NCBI GenBank assembly: GCA_016201865.1 | Contig: JACQCA010000034.1 | Span: 1-34,604, forward strand | Origin: Nitrospirota bacterium | GTDB lineage: Bacteria > Nitrospirota > Nitrospiria > JACQBZ01 | Direction: 5' to 3' | DNA: 34,604 bases | Shown: positions 17,582-25,675 of the stretch, in pieces | Position numbering within the stretch: position 1 is the stretch's first letter | How the letters are laid out: each line of letters starts with the position of its first letter | Notes under the pieces: generated by a model | What the model saw: only the letters and a program-made list of their open reading frames with translations | What the model was told of the DNA's origin: nothing | The model's database searches: none | Program-made: the position numbers and the translations under genes

Positions 17582-17611
17582 GAAGGATCGACGCAGATTT
17601 CCCGAAAGAGT

Positions 17612-18763
17612 TTAGGACAACGCGATGATTTCTTCCGCGATCCGGTCCCAGAGACGGAGTCCCCTGGGCGAAAGCCGGATACGCGGAGGCTCCAGGATCA
17701 TCAATTCATCCCATCTCCATTGTTCAAACATTTTTTGAAGGCGGTCCGGATCGGACAAGGGATACCGTTTTAGGATCCCGTCCAGGCAGACCCCATCCGT
17801 CTTTCTTAAACCGAAGATCAAGGCCTCCCGGGCGGCCAAGTCCGAGCCGATGGGCTCGGATTCTTCAATCGCCTCCCCGCGGGCCTCGACCTCCCGGATA
17901 TAGGCTTCGATGTCTTCCATCTTCGAAAAACGCCGGTCCGCCAAATACGAATGGGCGCCGGGACCGAGGCCGAGATACTCGCGTTGACTCCAATAACCGA
18001 GGTTATGACGACAGGCATAACCCGGGCGTGCATAGTTCGACACTTCATAGCGCATGTATCCCGCCCGGGACAATTTGGCCTGAGTCAGGTCGTCGAACCG
18101 GATCTGCCAATCCTCATCCGGCAATACAAAAAGGCCGTTTTCATAATCCTCCCCGAACCGCGTCCCCTCCTCAATCGTTAAGGCATAGGCCGACAGATGT
18201 TCCGGGCCGAGACAGATCGCCTCGTCCAACGTCTTTTCCCAGCCTTCCAGACGTTGCTCCGGAAGGGCATAAATAAAATCGAGATTCATATTTTTGAATC
18301 CGGCCTCCCTCGCCGTTCGGAAGGCCTCTCGCGCAACCTGCGCGCTGTGCGCGCGTCCGAGCCGCTCCAGATCATCGTCCTGAAAGGACTGCACGCCCAT
18401 GCTCAATCGGTTGATCCCTCCGCGCCTCAAGGCCGTCAGCTTTTTCAGATCAACCGTTCCCGGATTGGCCTCCATCGTGATCTCGATGCCATCGGCCCAC
18501 GCAAAACTCGCGCGGCAAAGATCCAAGACATCGAGGATCTGGTCGGCGGTAAAAATCGACGGCGTCCCTCCTCCCATGAAGATCGTCGAGAGGCGACGGC
18601 CCTGAACCAGGGGAGAACGGCCGTAACGGGCGATCTCCGTTTTCAAGGCCGAAAGGAGGCGGAGGCTCTGAGGCTTGTCATACCGGATGGAGTTGAAAGC
18701 GCAGTAGTGGCATTTGCTCCAGCAGTACGGAAAATGGAGATAGAGTGAAAGAGGTCTGTTCAT
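17612..18763 (-). CDS. hemW: Radical SAM haem chaperone HemW
   Basis: HemW is related to oxygen-independent coproporphyrinogen oxidase HemN but binds haem and delivers it to respiratory proteins. The 383 residues open with SLYLHFPYCWSKCHYC, whose CxxxCxxC binds the radical-SAM [4Fe-4S] cluster. FMGGGTPS, ITMEANPGTVD, LSMGVQSFQ, LDFIYALPEQ and the C-terminal HemN_C domain follow. HemW proteins lack the extra Cys of true HemN (the CxxxCxxC-x-C form); here Phe follows at that place. The ATG at 18763 coincides with the predicted transcription start. Its position beside cytochrome genes fits haem supply for the b6/c complex and the di-haem peroxidase. Confidence 0.92.
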   Translation of the reverse strand: MNRPLSLYLHFPYCWSKCHYCAFNSIRYDKPQSLRLLSALKTEIARYGRSPLVQGRRLSTIFMGGGTPSIFTADQILDVLDLCRASFAWADGIEITMEANPGTVDLKKLTALRRGGINRLSMGVQSFQDDDLERLGRAHSAQVAREAFRTAREAGFKNMNLDFIYALPEQRLEGWEKTLDEAICLGPEHLSAYALTIEEGTRFGEDYENGLFVLPDEDWQIRFDDLTQAKLSRAGYMRYEVSNYARPGYACRHNLGYWSQREYLGLGPGAHSYLADRRFSKMEDIEAYIREVEARGEAIEESEPIGSDLAAREALIFGLRKTDGVCLDGILKRYPLSDPDRLQKMFEQWRWDELMILEPPRIRLSPRGLRLWDRIAEEIIALS

Positions 18764-18769
18764 AACGTC

Positions 18770-18798
18770 AGTATACAACAATGAGACCGGTCAATCAA
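18770..18798 (-). promoter_or_regulatory. Putative hemW promoter
   Basis: On the minus strand TTGATT (18798-18793), a 17 bp spacer and TATACT (18775-18770) place +1 at about 18763, the first base of the hemW ATG, implying a leaderless message. Confidence 0.5.
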
Positions 18799-18823
18799 AA
18801 TCAAGCCCGGATCGTTTAATGAC

Positions 18824-18851
18824 TTGACACGGTTCCCCCTCATGCTACAAT
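18824..18851 (+). promoter_or_regulatory. Sigma-70-type promoter of the di-haem peroxidase gene
   Basis: TTGACA (18824-18829), a 16 bp spacer and TACAAT (18846-18851) lie about 33 bases before the ATG at 18884. Confidence 0.65.
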
Positions 18852-18883
18852 GGATGCCGCATCGGGCAGAAAAGGGGATCGGC

Positions 18884-19846
18884 ATGAGACAACCGAGCGC
18901 CGGGTGGTTGCTGCTTTCCCTTGCCTTGGCCATTCCGGCCTGTCCGGAATGGAGTGAGGCTCAAGATTTTCAGTACAATGCCAAGATCGCCTTAGGTCTC
19001 CGCCTCTTTTTCGATCCCCGTCTTTCCGGAGACAACCGCATGAGCTGCGCCGGTTGTCACATCCCCGCACTGGCCTTCACGGACGGAAGATCGGTCGCGA
19101 TCGGCAGCAACGACCAAAAGCTTACACGGAACACCCCCACGCTGCTCCAAGCGGCCGACAGCACAAGCCAATTCTGGGATGGACGGGTCCGCACGTTGGA
19201 AGATCAGGTCCTGGAACCCGTCCGCCGACCGGATGAAATGAACCAGGATCTCGATCAACTCGTCGTTAAGTTGGGAAAGGATCCCGAATATGCAAGGCTC
19301 TTTGAAGAAGCCTTTGGCTCTCCGGTCACACTCAAAGGAATCTCGGAGGCCGTTGCGGCCTTTGAACGGACAATCCTTTCCCACAACTCACCGTTCGACC
19401 GTTATCTGGCCGGAGACCGCGCCGCGATCAGTCCGGAAGCCCAACGCGGCATGGAGATTTTTCAGACCAAAGGGCGATGCGCCTTTTGTCACAAGGGACT
19501 GGATTTTACGGACCGTGAATTTCACAACCTGGGCGTACCCGAACCGAATCCGAAGCAGCCGGACCTCGGCCGATACCTCGTCACAAAAAACGAAAACGAC
19601 CGCGGGGCATTCAAAACGCCGACGCTCCGGAACATCGCCCAGACCGCGCCCTACATGCACAATGGAACATTGAAGACGTTGGAAGAGGTGGCGGCGTTCT
19701 ACAACAAAGGGGGCGGTAAAAATTCCCACCTTGACAAGGCCATGACGCCCTTAGGATTGACGCGACAGGAACAACAGGACCTGGTCTCTTTTTTGAAGAC
19801 CTTGACGGGCAGACTCCCCGTTATGACCCCTCCCGAATTTAAATAA
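18884..19846 (+). CDS. Di-haem cytochrome c peroxidase (CcpA/MauG family)
   Basis: This periplasmic enzyme reduces hydrogen peroxide to water with electrons from cytochrome c or the b6/c complex. The 320 residues from the ATG at 18884 (AGGGG upstream) begin with a signal peptide, then the N-terminal domain with haem motif CAGCH (C55, C58, H59) and a second domain with CAFCH. Other family marks are LFFDPRLSGD, SCAGCH...FTDGR, TLLQAA...FWDGR, LEDQVLEPV and the C-terminal FKTPTLRNIAQTAPYMHNG with the conserved Met/His region. It is divergent from hemW and has its own near-consensus promoter. Assignment to peroxidase rather than MauG-type oxygenase rests on general similarity. Confidence 0.9.
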   Translation: MRQPSAGWLLLSLALAIPACPEWSEAQDFQYNAKIALGLRLFFDPRLSGDNRMSCAGCHIPALAFTDGRSVAIGSNDQKLTRNTPTLLQAADSTSQFWDGRVRTLEDQVLEPVRRPDEMNQDLDQLVVKLGKDPEYARLFEEAFGSPVTLKGISEAVAAFERTILSHNSPFDRYLAGDRAAISPEAQRGMEIFQTKGRCAFCHKGLDFTDREFHNLGVPEPNPKQPDLGRYLVTKNENDRGAFKTPTLRNIAQTAPYMHNGTLKTLEEVAAFYNKGGGKNSHLDKAMTPLGLTRQEQQDLVSFLKTLTGRLPVMTPPEFK

Positions 19847-19856
19847 TACGACGGCC

Positions 19857-20399
19857 CTACGGACCGAGGACGGCGCGGGCCTTGCCGTGGCGATCGGCCA
19901 GAAACAGACCCGGGCTTCCATCATTCGACAGCTGAAGCGCCGCGTGGGTAACGCCGTTCTTGTCCGAAAGAAAGAGCCCCGGCCCGCCATCGGCCTCCAG
20001 CCCCACCTCCACTCGGGTCTTACTGTCCCTGTCGAGAATGCCCATCCACGTCTTACCGCCCGCCGAGACATACAGACCGGCCCGGAGTTGGCCGTCCTTA
20101 TCCGCGAGTGCCAAACCGGGGCTTCCGTCGGCCGACAACTGAAGCCCGGCCCGGAGGTGGCCGCCCTTATCCAGAAGGCTCAAACCCGGGCCGCCGTTCG
20201 GGGATAAATTCAGTCGGGCCCGGATATGACCGTCCCGGTCCACGAGCTGAATCTCTTCGGCTTGAATCACCTTCGCAGGCGGAGCGGTCTTACCGGCAAA
20301 CGCGGGCTCGCCGTTCCAGAATCGACCGGACACCGTCCCGCCCACCAGCCCCGCGACGGCCGCGACGATCAGCATGAATCCATACTGTTTCGTATTCAT
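19857..20399 (-). CDS. Membrane-anchored protein of about 23-residue repeats (paralogue A)
   Basis: The product has 180 residues and I do not recognise a named family. Residues 1-28 form a signal anchor (MNTKQYGFMLIVAAVAGLVGG). A short KTAPPAKVIQAEE linker is followed by about five tandem repeats with the pattern L-R-A-x-L-x-L-S-x-D-G-x-P-G-L-x-L-x-D-K-D-G, typical of a short beta-strand repeat. The array is expected outside the cytoplasmic membrane. The ATG has AAAGGAG upstream, and a near-consensus promoter lies at 20453-20482. A diverged paralogue with the same anchor, linker and repeat is encoded at 22426-22896, so the KimA-like transporter gene is flanked by the two copies. Confidence 0.8.
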   Translation of the reverse strand: MNTKQYGFMLIVAAVAGLVGGTVSGRFWNGEPAFAGKTAPPAKVIQAEEIQLVDRDGHIRARLNLSPNGGPGLSLLDKGGHLRAGLQLSADGSPGLALADKDGQLRAGLYVSAGGKTWMGILDRDSKTRVEVGLEADGGPGLFLSDKNGVTHAALQLSNDGSPGLFLADRHGKARAVLGP

Positions 20400-20452
20400 C
20401 TCCGGCTCCTTTCATGTTGGATGGCTTCTCAAAAGGCTTTGTCACCGGCGCT

Positions 20453-20482
20453 ATTCTATCCTACAAAAACCGATCTTGTCAA
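20453..20482 (-). promoter_or_regulatory. Sigma-70-type promoter for repeat protein A
   Basis: On the minus strand TTGACA (20482-20477), an 18 bp spacer and TAGAAT (20458-20453) lie about 55 bases before the ATG at 20399. It gives this gene transcription independent of the transporter gene upstream. Confidence 0.65.
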
Positions 20483-20536
20483 AGCGCCGGACGCATGCCG
20501 CGCTCATTAAAAGACCCCGCCGCGGCGCGCCATCGG

Positions 20537-22423
20537 TCACCGGTTCAGATGATACGGCACGCTCGTGACAACCACATCCCTACGGAAGAGTAACGCCCCC
20601 TTGAGCAGCAGCGCGGTCTGGTTGTGGAGCAGGTGATGCCACCATCGCCGCGGGACGAACTCGGGCAGAACGACGATGACGAGGCCGTTTTCGCGTTCTT
20701 TCTGCACCTGGTCGATATAATCCAGCAACGGGCCGATGATGGAACGGTAGGGGGATTCGAGAATAATGAGATCAATGCCGGGCTTCCATCGTTCCCAGCC
20801 TGATTGGATCTGCTCCGCTGCGGCGGCGTCGGTGTTGATGTACACGGCCCGGACGGCAGGCGAGAGGGATCGGGCAAATTCCAGCGCCGTCAGAACCGGT
20901 CGCGTGATTCCAGAGATCGGCACCAGCACGGTGTGGGAAACGGCCCGAGGCGGTTCGGTCGGGTGCACGGCCAGTTGCCGCCCAACCTGCTTATAGTGAA
21001 GATGAATCCGCAGAAACATCGAGACCAGAGCCGGGATGATGACCAGGACGACCCAGGCGCCGTGGATGAACTTGGTCATTGCGATCACGACCAGCACGGT
21101 GCCGGTCAAGAGCGCCCCGATCCCGTTGATCGCGGCCCGCCAGCGCCAGCCGGGATCGCGACGCCGAAACCATCTTACAAGCATCCCGGCCTGTGATATC
21201 GTGAAGGCGAGGAACACACCCACCGCATACAAGGGGATCAGGGCATCGGTATCGGCACGAAAGATCACGAGCAGCACCGTTGCCATTGCGCTCAGAAGCA
21301 GGATTCCGTTGGAAAAGACGAGACGATCGCCCAGGTGGGCCAATTGCTGAGGCAGGAATCGATCCCGTCCGAGGAGGGACGCCACGCGGGGGAAATCGGT
21401 GTAGCTGGTGTTGGCCGCGAGCAGGAGGATGAGCGCGGTCGCGGCCTGGACCACGTGATACTGAGCGGGGGAATCGAGAACCGCACGGCTGAGCTGTGAG
21501 AGAACCGTCTCATCCGGACGCGGCTGGATACCGTAGTCGAGCGCCAGAAACGTGACGCCCAGGAACAACGTCGCGAGGGTCACCCCCAACCAGATCATGG
21601 CTGTTCCCGCATGCCGGGAAGGCGGATCGCGAAATACCGGCACGGCGTTCGCGATTGCCTCCACCCCGGTCATCGCGACGCTCCCGGAGGAAAACGCTCG
21701 TAGGATCACCCACCAACCCACGGCCGAGACGGGCTCGGTGGGGATCACAGGAGAAAGGAAATCGGTCGCGGTCCGCCCCTGCATCACCAATCCGGCGATG
21801 CCATTCCCGATGACCCATAAGACACTCAGGATAAAAAAGTAGGTCGGCAACGAAAAGTAGTATCCCGCCTCCCGGATTCCTCTCAGGTTTCCGAGGGTGA
21901 GCAACAACACGAAGGCCAGGGCCAGCGCGACGCGATGCTCGTGCAAGGCCGGGAAGGCCGAGGTGATCGCCGCCACCCCGGCCGCGACGCTCACCGCCAC
22001 GGTCAAGACGTAATCCACCACCAGCGACGCGGCCGCGATCAGGGCCGGATAAAGCCCTAGGTTTTCCCGCGCGACGTTATAGGCCCCACCGCCGGCGGGA
22101 TAGGCATGAACGGTCTGATAGTACGAGGTCAAGACAACCATCATAAGGGCCGTGATCACAACCGTAATGGGGGCCCCGAAAGACAGGGCGGCCGCTTCCA
22201 CCCCAAAGAGAACCAGCAACATTTCTTCGGTCGCGTAGGCCACCGAGGAAATGGCATCCGAGGCAAAAGCGCCCAGTCCCACCAGAATGGATACCCGCTC
22301 CTGTTTAGCCCGGACGCTTTGGAACGGGTGGCCCAACAATAACCGCTTGATGCGGGCCAGCGGGCTTTCGCGAGAAGGCGGAAGCGGGTCCCACCGTATC
22401 CAACGGATAAAAAATCGGCTCAT
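20537..22423 (-). CDS. kimA: KimA-like potassium transporter (APC/KUP superfamily)
   Basis: This is probably a proton-coupled K+ importer of the inner membrane. The 628 residues comprise about 12 hydrophobic helices followed by a soluble domain of about 130 residues. Segments resemble Bacillus subtilis KimA (YdaO) as I recall it: FASDAISSVAYATEEML, YPAGGGAYNVARENLG, VDYVLTVAVSVAAG, ITSAFPALHEH, FSSGSVAMTGVEAIANAVP, IPLYAVGVF, and the C-terminal HHLLHNQTALLLKG...VPYHLNR. The last part is a USP-like cytoplasmic domain with the pattern VLVPISGITRPVLTALEFARSL. The alternative is a generic amino-acid permease, but the C-terminal match favours K+. The ATG follows the stop of repeat protein B by two bases, so the two are co-transcribed. 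Confidence 0.85.
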   Translation of the reverse strand: MSRFFIRWIRWDPLPPSRESPLARIKRLLLGHPFQSVRAKQERVSILVGLGAFASDAISSVAYATEEMLLVLFGVEAAALSFGAPITVVITALMMVVLTSYYQTVHAYPAGGGAYNVARENLGLYPALIAAASLVVDYVLTVAVSVAAGVAAITSAFPALHEHRVALALAFVLLLTLGNLRGIREAGYYFSLPTYFFILSVLWVIGNGIAGLVMQGRTATDFLSPVIPTEPVSAVGWWVILRAFSSGSVAMTGVEAIANAVPVFRDPPSRHAGTAMIWLGVTLATLFLGVTFLALDYGIQPRPDETVLSQLSRAVLDSPAQYHVVQAATALILLLAANTSYTDFPRVASLLGRDRFLPQQLAHLGDRLVFSNGILLLSAMATVLLVIFRADTDALIPLYAVGVFLAFTISQAGMLVRWFRRRDPGWRWRAAINGIGALLTGTVLVVIAMTKFIHGAWVVLVIIPALVSMFLRIHLHYKQVGRQLAVHPTEPPRAVSHTVLVPISGITRPVLTALEFARSLSPAVRAVYINTDAAAAEQIQSGWERWKPGIDLIILESPYRSIIGPLLDYIDQVQKERENGLVIVVLPEFVPRRWWHHLLHNQTALLLKGALLFRRDVVVTSVPYHLNR

Positions 22424-22425
22424 GG

Positions 22426-22896
22426 CTACGGCGCGGACCAGAGGATCTGCCCGTCCTTGTCGCCCAGAACCAGTTTTGAATTTCCATCGGGCGTAAGAAC
22501 AAAACTGGCCTGGGGCTTGCCGTCTTTGTCGAAAAGAATCAGGCCCGGCTCGCCGTCCGGCAGCAGTGCCAGAAGTGCGCGGTGCATGCCTTGCCCATTA
22601 AAAAGAGCCAGCCGCGGCGATCCGTCGGGCAACAGGTAAAGACCGGCGCGGGGTTTGCCGTCCGAATCGTGAAGGTCCAGTCGCGGCCTTCCGTCCGCAA
22701 GCGTGGCAAGCGTAGCCCGAGTCCGGCCTTCCTTGTTCACCAGGAGGAATTTCTCGGCCGCGACGACCTTCGCCGGCGGGGCCGTCTTCTCGGCAAAGAC
22801 AAATCCGCTTGTGAAAAACCAACTCCCGACCACTCCGCCGACCCATCCGGAGACAATCATCGCTGCCACCAACAAACCATACGGCTTTCGATCCAT
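22426..22896 (-). CDS. Membrane-anchored protein of about 23-residue repeats (paralogue B)
   Basis: The product has 156 residues from the ATG at 22896, chosen because AAAGGAG lies six bases upstream. It has the same plan as the protein at 19857-20399: signal anchor (about 5-27), linker KTAPPAKVVAAEK, then about four repeats such as PRAGLYLLPDGSPRLALF, with Asp-Gly turns. Only the anchor, linker and repeat pattern are conserved; the repeats themselves have diverged. The stop is two bases from the transporter start, implying translational coupling. A role as accessory or sensor subunit of the transporter is inference from gene order. Confidence 0.8.
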   Translation of the reverse strand: MDRKPYGLLVAAMIVSGWVGGVVGSWFFTSGFVFAEKTAPPAKVVAAEKFLLVNKEGRTRATLATLADGRPRLDLHDSDGKPRAGLYLLPDGSPRLALFNGQGMHRALLALLPDGEPGLILFDKDGKPQASFVLTPDGNSKLVLGDKDGQILWSAP

Positions 22897-23058
22897 CTTC
22901 AGCTCCTTTCTTGTCAACCCATCAGGAGACGGAATCGGCTCTTCCAGGCCCAGAGCCGTTCGGCCCGTCGTTTATAGCCGGGAGACTGCCGGAATATTGA
23001 AAGCGCCGTCCGATACGACGGTCAAAATTAAAAACAGGAAGAGGTTCCGCATGAAAGA

Positions 23059-24249
23059 TCAAGGCCTGAGGTGATTCAGGCCGTTCGGATGCCAGCCGAC
23101 CAAGGCCAGCATGACGAAAAAGCCGAGCACATAGGCCACCGCAATATGCCAACCTTCTCTAAGCCAGCGGCCGGTGTCTTTGGCCTCCGGAAAACTATTC
23201 GTGATCGCCACGCCGGCCGATGAGCCGAACCAGATCATCGACCCGCCGTAACCGACCGCATAGGCCACAAACCCCCAGTCGTAGCCTCCTTGAAAGATTG
23301 CGAGCGCCGTGAGCGGAATGTTGTCGAAGACCGCGCTGATAAATCCGAGGGAAAAGGCGGTCTGCCACGACGGGGCCGGCAGTGTCTCGACCGGCATCAA
23401 ACTGGCGCTGAAGACCAGCGATAAGAGGAAAAAGCTTCCCTTCATCGCCTTGGACATCTCCCCCCACGGCGTCGGTCGGATCAAGCCCCCCAGGAGGATC
23501 GCGGCCCAGACGCCGGCCGCAGGGAAATTCAACAGGAGGTTGGCCGCGATGGCGCCCGCAATAATCAGACCGACAATCAACAGCCGGCCGCGGTCGATCT
23601 TGAGATCCTTGGGCGGATCCTTCCGGATCGGCTGGATTCGGTGCTGCGCTCGACCGGCGACGATGCCGGAGAAAATAACCGCAACGACCACGGCCACCAC
23701 GGCTTTGGCGACCTCCAGGGCCGGAACGCCCGCGATCCACATCATGGTCGTCGTCGTGTCCCCGATCACCGAGCCGGCCCCGCCCGCGTTGCTGGCCGCG
23801 ACAATCGCCGCAAGGTATCCCACGCTGACGCGGTTTTTGTAAACCTTCTTCGCGACGACGCCGCCGATGATGGCGGCCGCGATATTGTCCAGAAACGTGG
23901 ACAGCACGGCCACCAGGACCAGCAGGATGAACCCACCCGTCCAGGTATCCGGCAGCCATTTCGGGAGCCACTCCGGAAACCGGGACTCCTCAAAATGCTT
24001 CGCCAGGATCGCAAAGCCCAACAGCAGCCCCAACAGGTTCAGGAGGAGATGCCATTCACGCAATAGATGAGAAGGAAGATCCAGATGCGCCAACAGCAGC
24101 TTGTAGGTCAGAATCACTCCCAGGCCGCCGATCGCCACCTCAAAATTTCGATGGTGGAAGATCGCGACCCCCAGCAGTGTCAAACCGAACAAGACAAACT
24201 CCAGTGGTATTCCTCCCGGCAACTCGATTCCATTTGAAAAACCGCTCAC
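23059..24249 (-). CDS. Ion transporter superfamily protein (NhaD/ArsB-type, probable Na+/H+ antiporter)
   Basis: This integral membrane protein has 396 residues and about 11 hydrophobic segments. The first half carries FLDNIAAAIIGGVVAKK followed by AASNAGGAGSVIGDTTTTMMW. The second half carries the corresponding FISAVFDNIPLTALAI and YGGSMIWFGSSAGVA. Two internally related halves with an Asp-Asn in the re-entrant region are typical of the IT superfamily (NhaD, ArsB, CitT). The exact ion is not certain; Na+/H+ exchange is the best guess. The start is a GTG at 24249 with TTAAGGAG upstream. It lies 19 bases after the lipoprotein gene, so the two probably share an mRNA. Confidence 0.8.
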   Translation of the reverse strand: MSGFSNGIELPGGIPLEFVLFGLTLLGVAIFHHRNFEVAIGGLGVILTYKLLLAHLDLPSHLLREWHLLLNLLGLLLGFAILAKHFEESRFPEWLPKWLPDTWTGGFILLVLVAVLSTFLDNIAAAIIGGVVAKKVYKNRVSVGYLAAIVAASNAGGAGSVIGDTTTTMMWIAGVPALEVAKAVVAVVVAVIFSGIVAGRAQHRIQPIRKDPPKDLKIDRGRLLIVGLIIAGAIAANLLLNFPAAGVWAAILLGGLIRPTPWGEMSKAMKGSFFLLSLVFSASLMPVETLPAPSWQTAFSLGFISAVFDNIPLTALAIFQGGYDWGFVAYAVGYGGSMIWFGSSAGVAITNSFPEAKDTGRWLREGWHIAVAYVLGFFVMLALVGWHPNGLNHLRP

Positions 24250-24268
24250 GCTTTCTCCTTAAGACAGG

Positions 24269-24670
24269 TTACTTCCAACCGCCGATGATCTTGCCGTCGG
24301 CCGAATCCTTGACCCACGGAACCCAGGACAGTCCCCGTTGAATATCATAATCGACGTCGAAGCGATACGCATGTCCGGGCTCGGCGGAAAAGGTGTAGGT
24401 AATGATTTTTTCCTCAAAACCCGTCCTGTTATGCGTGGCCCTTAAAACATGTTCGCCGGGAAGAATCTGCAATCGCCGCTTCTGATCCGTCAGCTCGACC
24501 GGCGCGCCGTCAAGAGTGAACAGCTTCACGTTTCCAATTTCCAAAACCGCGACTTTTTCCGGCGGCAATTCCGGACCCGGGTACATCTTGATGGCGGCGC
24601 AGCCTAAAACGAGAAGACCCAGGCCGACGACAAGCGGTAGAACGCGATGCCTTACATGAGCAGACAACAT
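24269..24670 (-). CDS. Lipoprotein of unknown function
   Basis: The product has 133 residues. A basic start and hydrophobic core end in the lipobox LVLGC, so the mature protein would begin with lipidated Cys24. The mature domain (about 110 residues) is beta-rich, with strands such as VAVLEIGNVKLFTLDG, RRLQILPGEHVLRATH and AYRFDVDYD. This resembles the PEGA-like small carbohydrate/peptidoglycan-facing domains, but I see no diagnostic motif. The ATG has AAAGGAGG nine bases upstream. It lies directly before the antiporter gene on the same strand. Confidence 0.75.
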   Translation of the reverse strand: MLSAHVRHRVLPLVVGLGLLVLGCAAIKMYPGPELPPEKVAVLEIGNVKLFTLDGAPVELTDQKRRLQILPGEHVLRATHNRTGFEEKIITYTFSAEPGHAYRFDVDYDIQRGLSWVPWVKDSADGKIIGGWK

Positions 24671-24715
24671 TAGCGTAAGCCTCCTTTAGGATATGAGCCG
24701 CCCGGATGACCGTTT

Positions 24716-24903
24716 TCAGCGGCGATGCGGATCATCAGGCGTTCTTTCTGCTCCAAAGAAACAAATCGCCGATACCAACAAGGCGCCCACGAAATCCAGA
24801 GACTGGGAGGAAAGATAGAAAATCAACCCTGCGTAGAGCAGAACCGGCGCGCAGAGAACCAGGATGGCGTTGCGGACGGATTGATTAATAGATCACCCCT
24901 CAT
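24716..24903 (-). pseudogene. Decayed VanZ-like fragment
   Basis: A reading frame of about 55 codons gives APVLLYAGLIFYLSSQS, the characteristic N-terminal helix of VanZ-family proteins, and ends at 24716. It has no usable start codon in frame; an ATG at 24901-24903 is in another frame and would join it by one frameshift near 24885. It is also shorter than a VanZ domain. An intact VanZ-type gene lies at 25676-26134. Read as a remnant; chance similarity of one hydrophobic helix cannot be excluded. Confidence 0.3.
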
Positions 24904-24967
24904 TGACCATCACACTGTCGGGCACGATGATCTGCGTCCCTTCGGACCTCAAGTGCTGTCGCTTCTG

Positions 24968-25516
24968 TCAACGGCCGTAAAGAGCCGTGAGCTTGGCTTT
25001 GCCCAATGCATTCTGATTCAAATAGTAACCCACCAGCGCCCCGCTCGCATCTTCTTTGAGCGGCAACTGATCTACTTTCAGCGCGAACACGGTAAAGATA
25101 TAGCGATGCGGCTTATCCCCGACCGGTGGACAGGGGCCGCCGTAACCCGGCTGACCAAAATCGGTCCTGCTTTGAACGCTGCCTTGGGGAGCCAGCCCGC
25201 TGTCGGGCTTACCGGCGTTGGCGGGAAGTTTGTTGACCGAAGGAGGAATATTGAAGACGACCCAGTGCCACCAGCCGCTTCCCGTCGGCGCATCGGGATC
25301 ATAAACGGTGACCGCGAAGCTTTTGGTATCCTTGGGCGCATTCCGCCAATCGAGTTCCGGAGACACATTGCCTCCGGTGCAACCAAAACCGGAGAAAACC
25401 TATTCGTTCCCGACCGTCCCTTTATCTTTCAGAACCGGGCTGGATAAACGAAAATTTGCGGCGAAGCATGGAACCGCAACGAGGATCAAAACCAATGATA
25501 ACCAGATTCGTGACAT
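24968..25516 (-). pseudogene. YbhB/YbcL (PEBP/Raf-kinase-inhibitor-like) gene with in-frame amber stop
   Basis: From the ATG at 25516 (AAAGGAG upstream) the frame encodes a signal peptide ending PCFAA, then LSSPVLKDKGTVGNE, a TAG at codon 39 (25400-25402), and continues without further stops as [18 protein letters not shown] to 24968. The rest is a complete PEBP fold: [50 protein letters not shown]. Uninterrupted it would have 182 residues. An internal start could give only a truncated, unsecreted protein. Related proteins often carry Gln before VFNGFGC, so CAG to TAG would explain the stop; a sequencing error is possible. The family binds phospholipid-like ligands; the bacterial role is unclear. 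Confidence 0.8.
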
Positions 25517-25626
25517 CTTCTTCTCCTTTCGTTGAAAGAAATTGATTTTCGGGATTCAACACCCGGCCGACCGGATCTCATTCCTTCGCCCCGGCTTTCT
25601 TCAGTGCCGCGGGCGTGATTCGGGCC

Positions 25627-25656
25627 ATTCTATCTAAATACAAACACCTCTGTCAA
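25627..25656 (-). promoter_or_regulatory. Sigma-70-type promoter for the YbhB-family gene
   Basis: On the minus strand TTGACA (25656-25651), an 18 bp spacer and TAGAAT (25632-25627) lie about 110 bases before the ATG at 25516. An intact promoter in front of a gene with a stop mutation suggests that the mutation is recent or an artefact. Confidence 0.6.
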
Positions 25657-25675
25657 AGAATTGCGCCGCTCCCCT

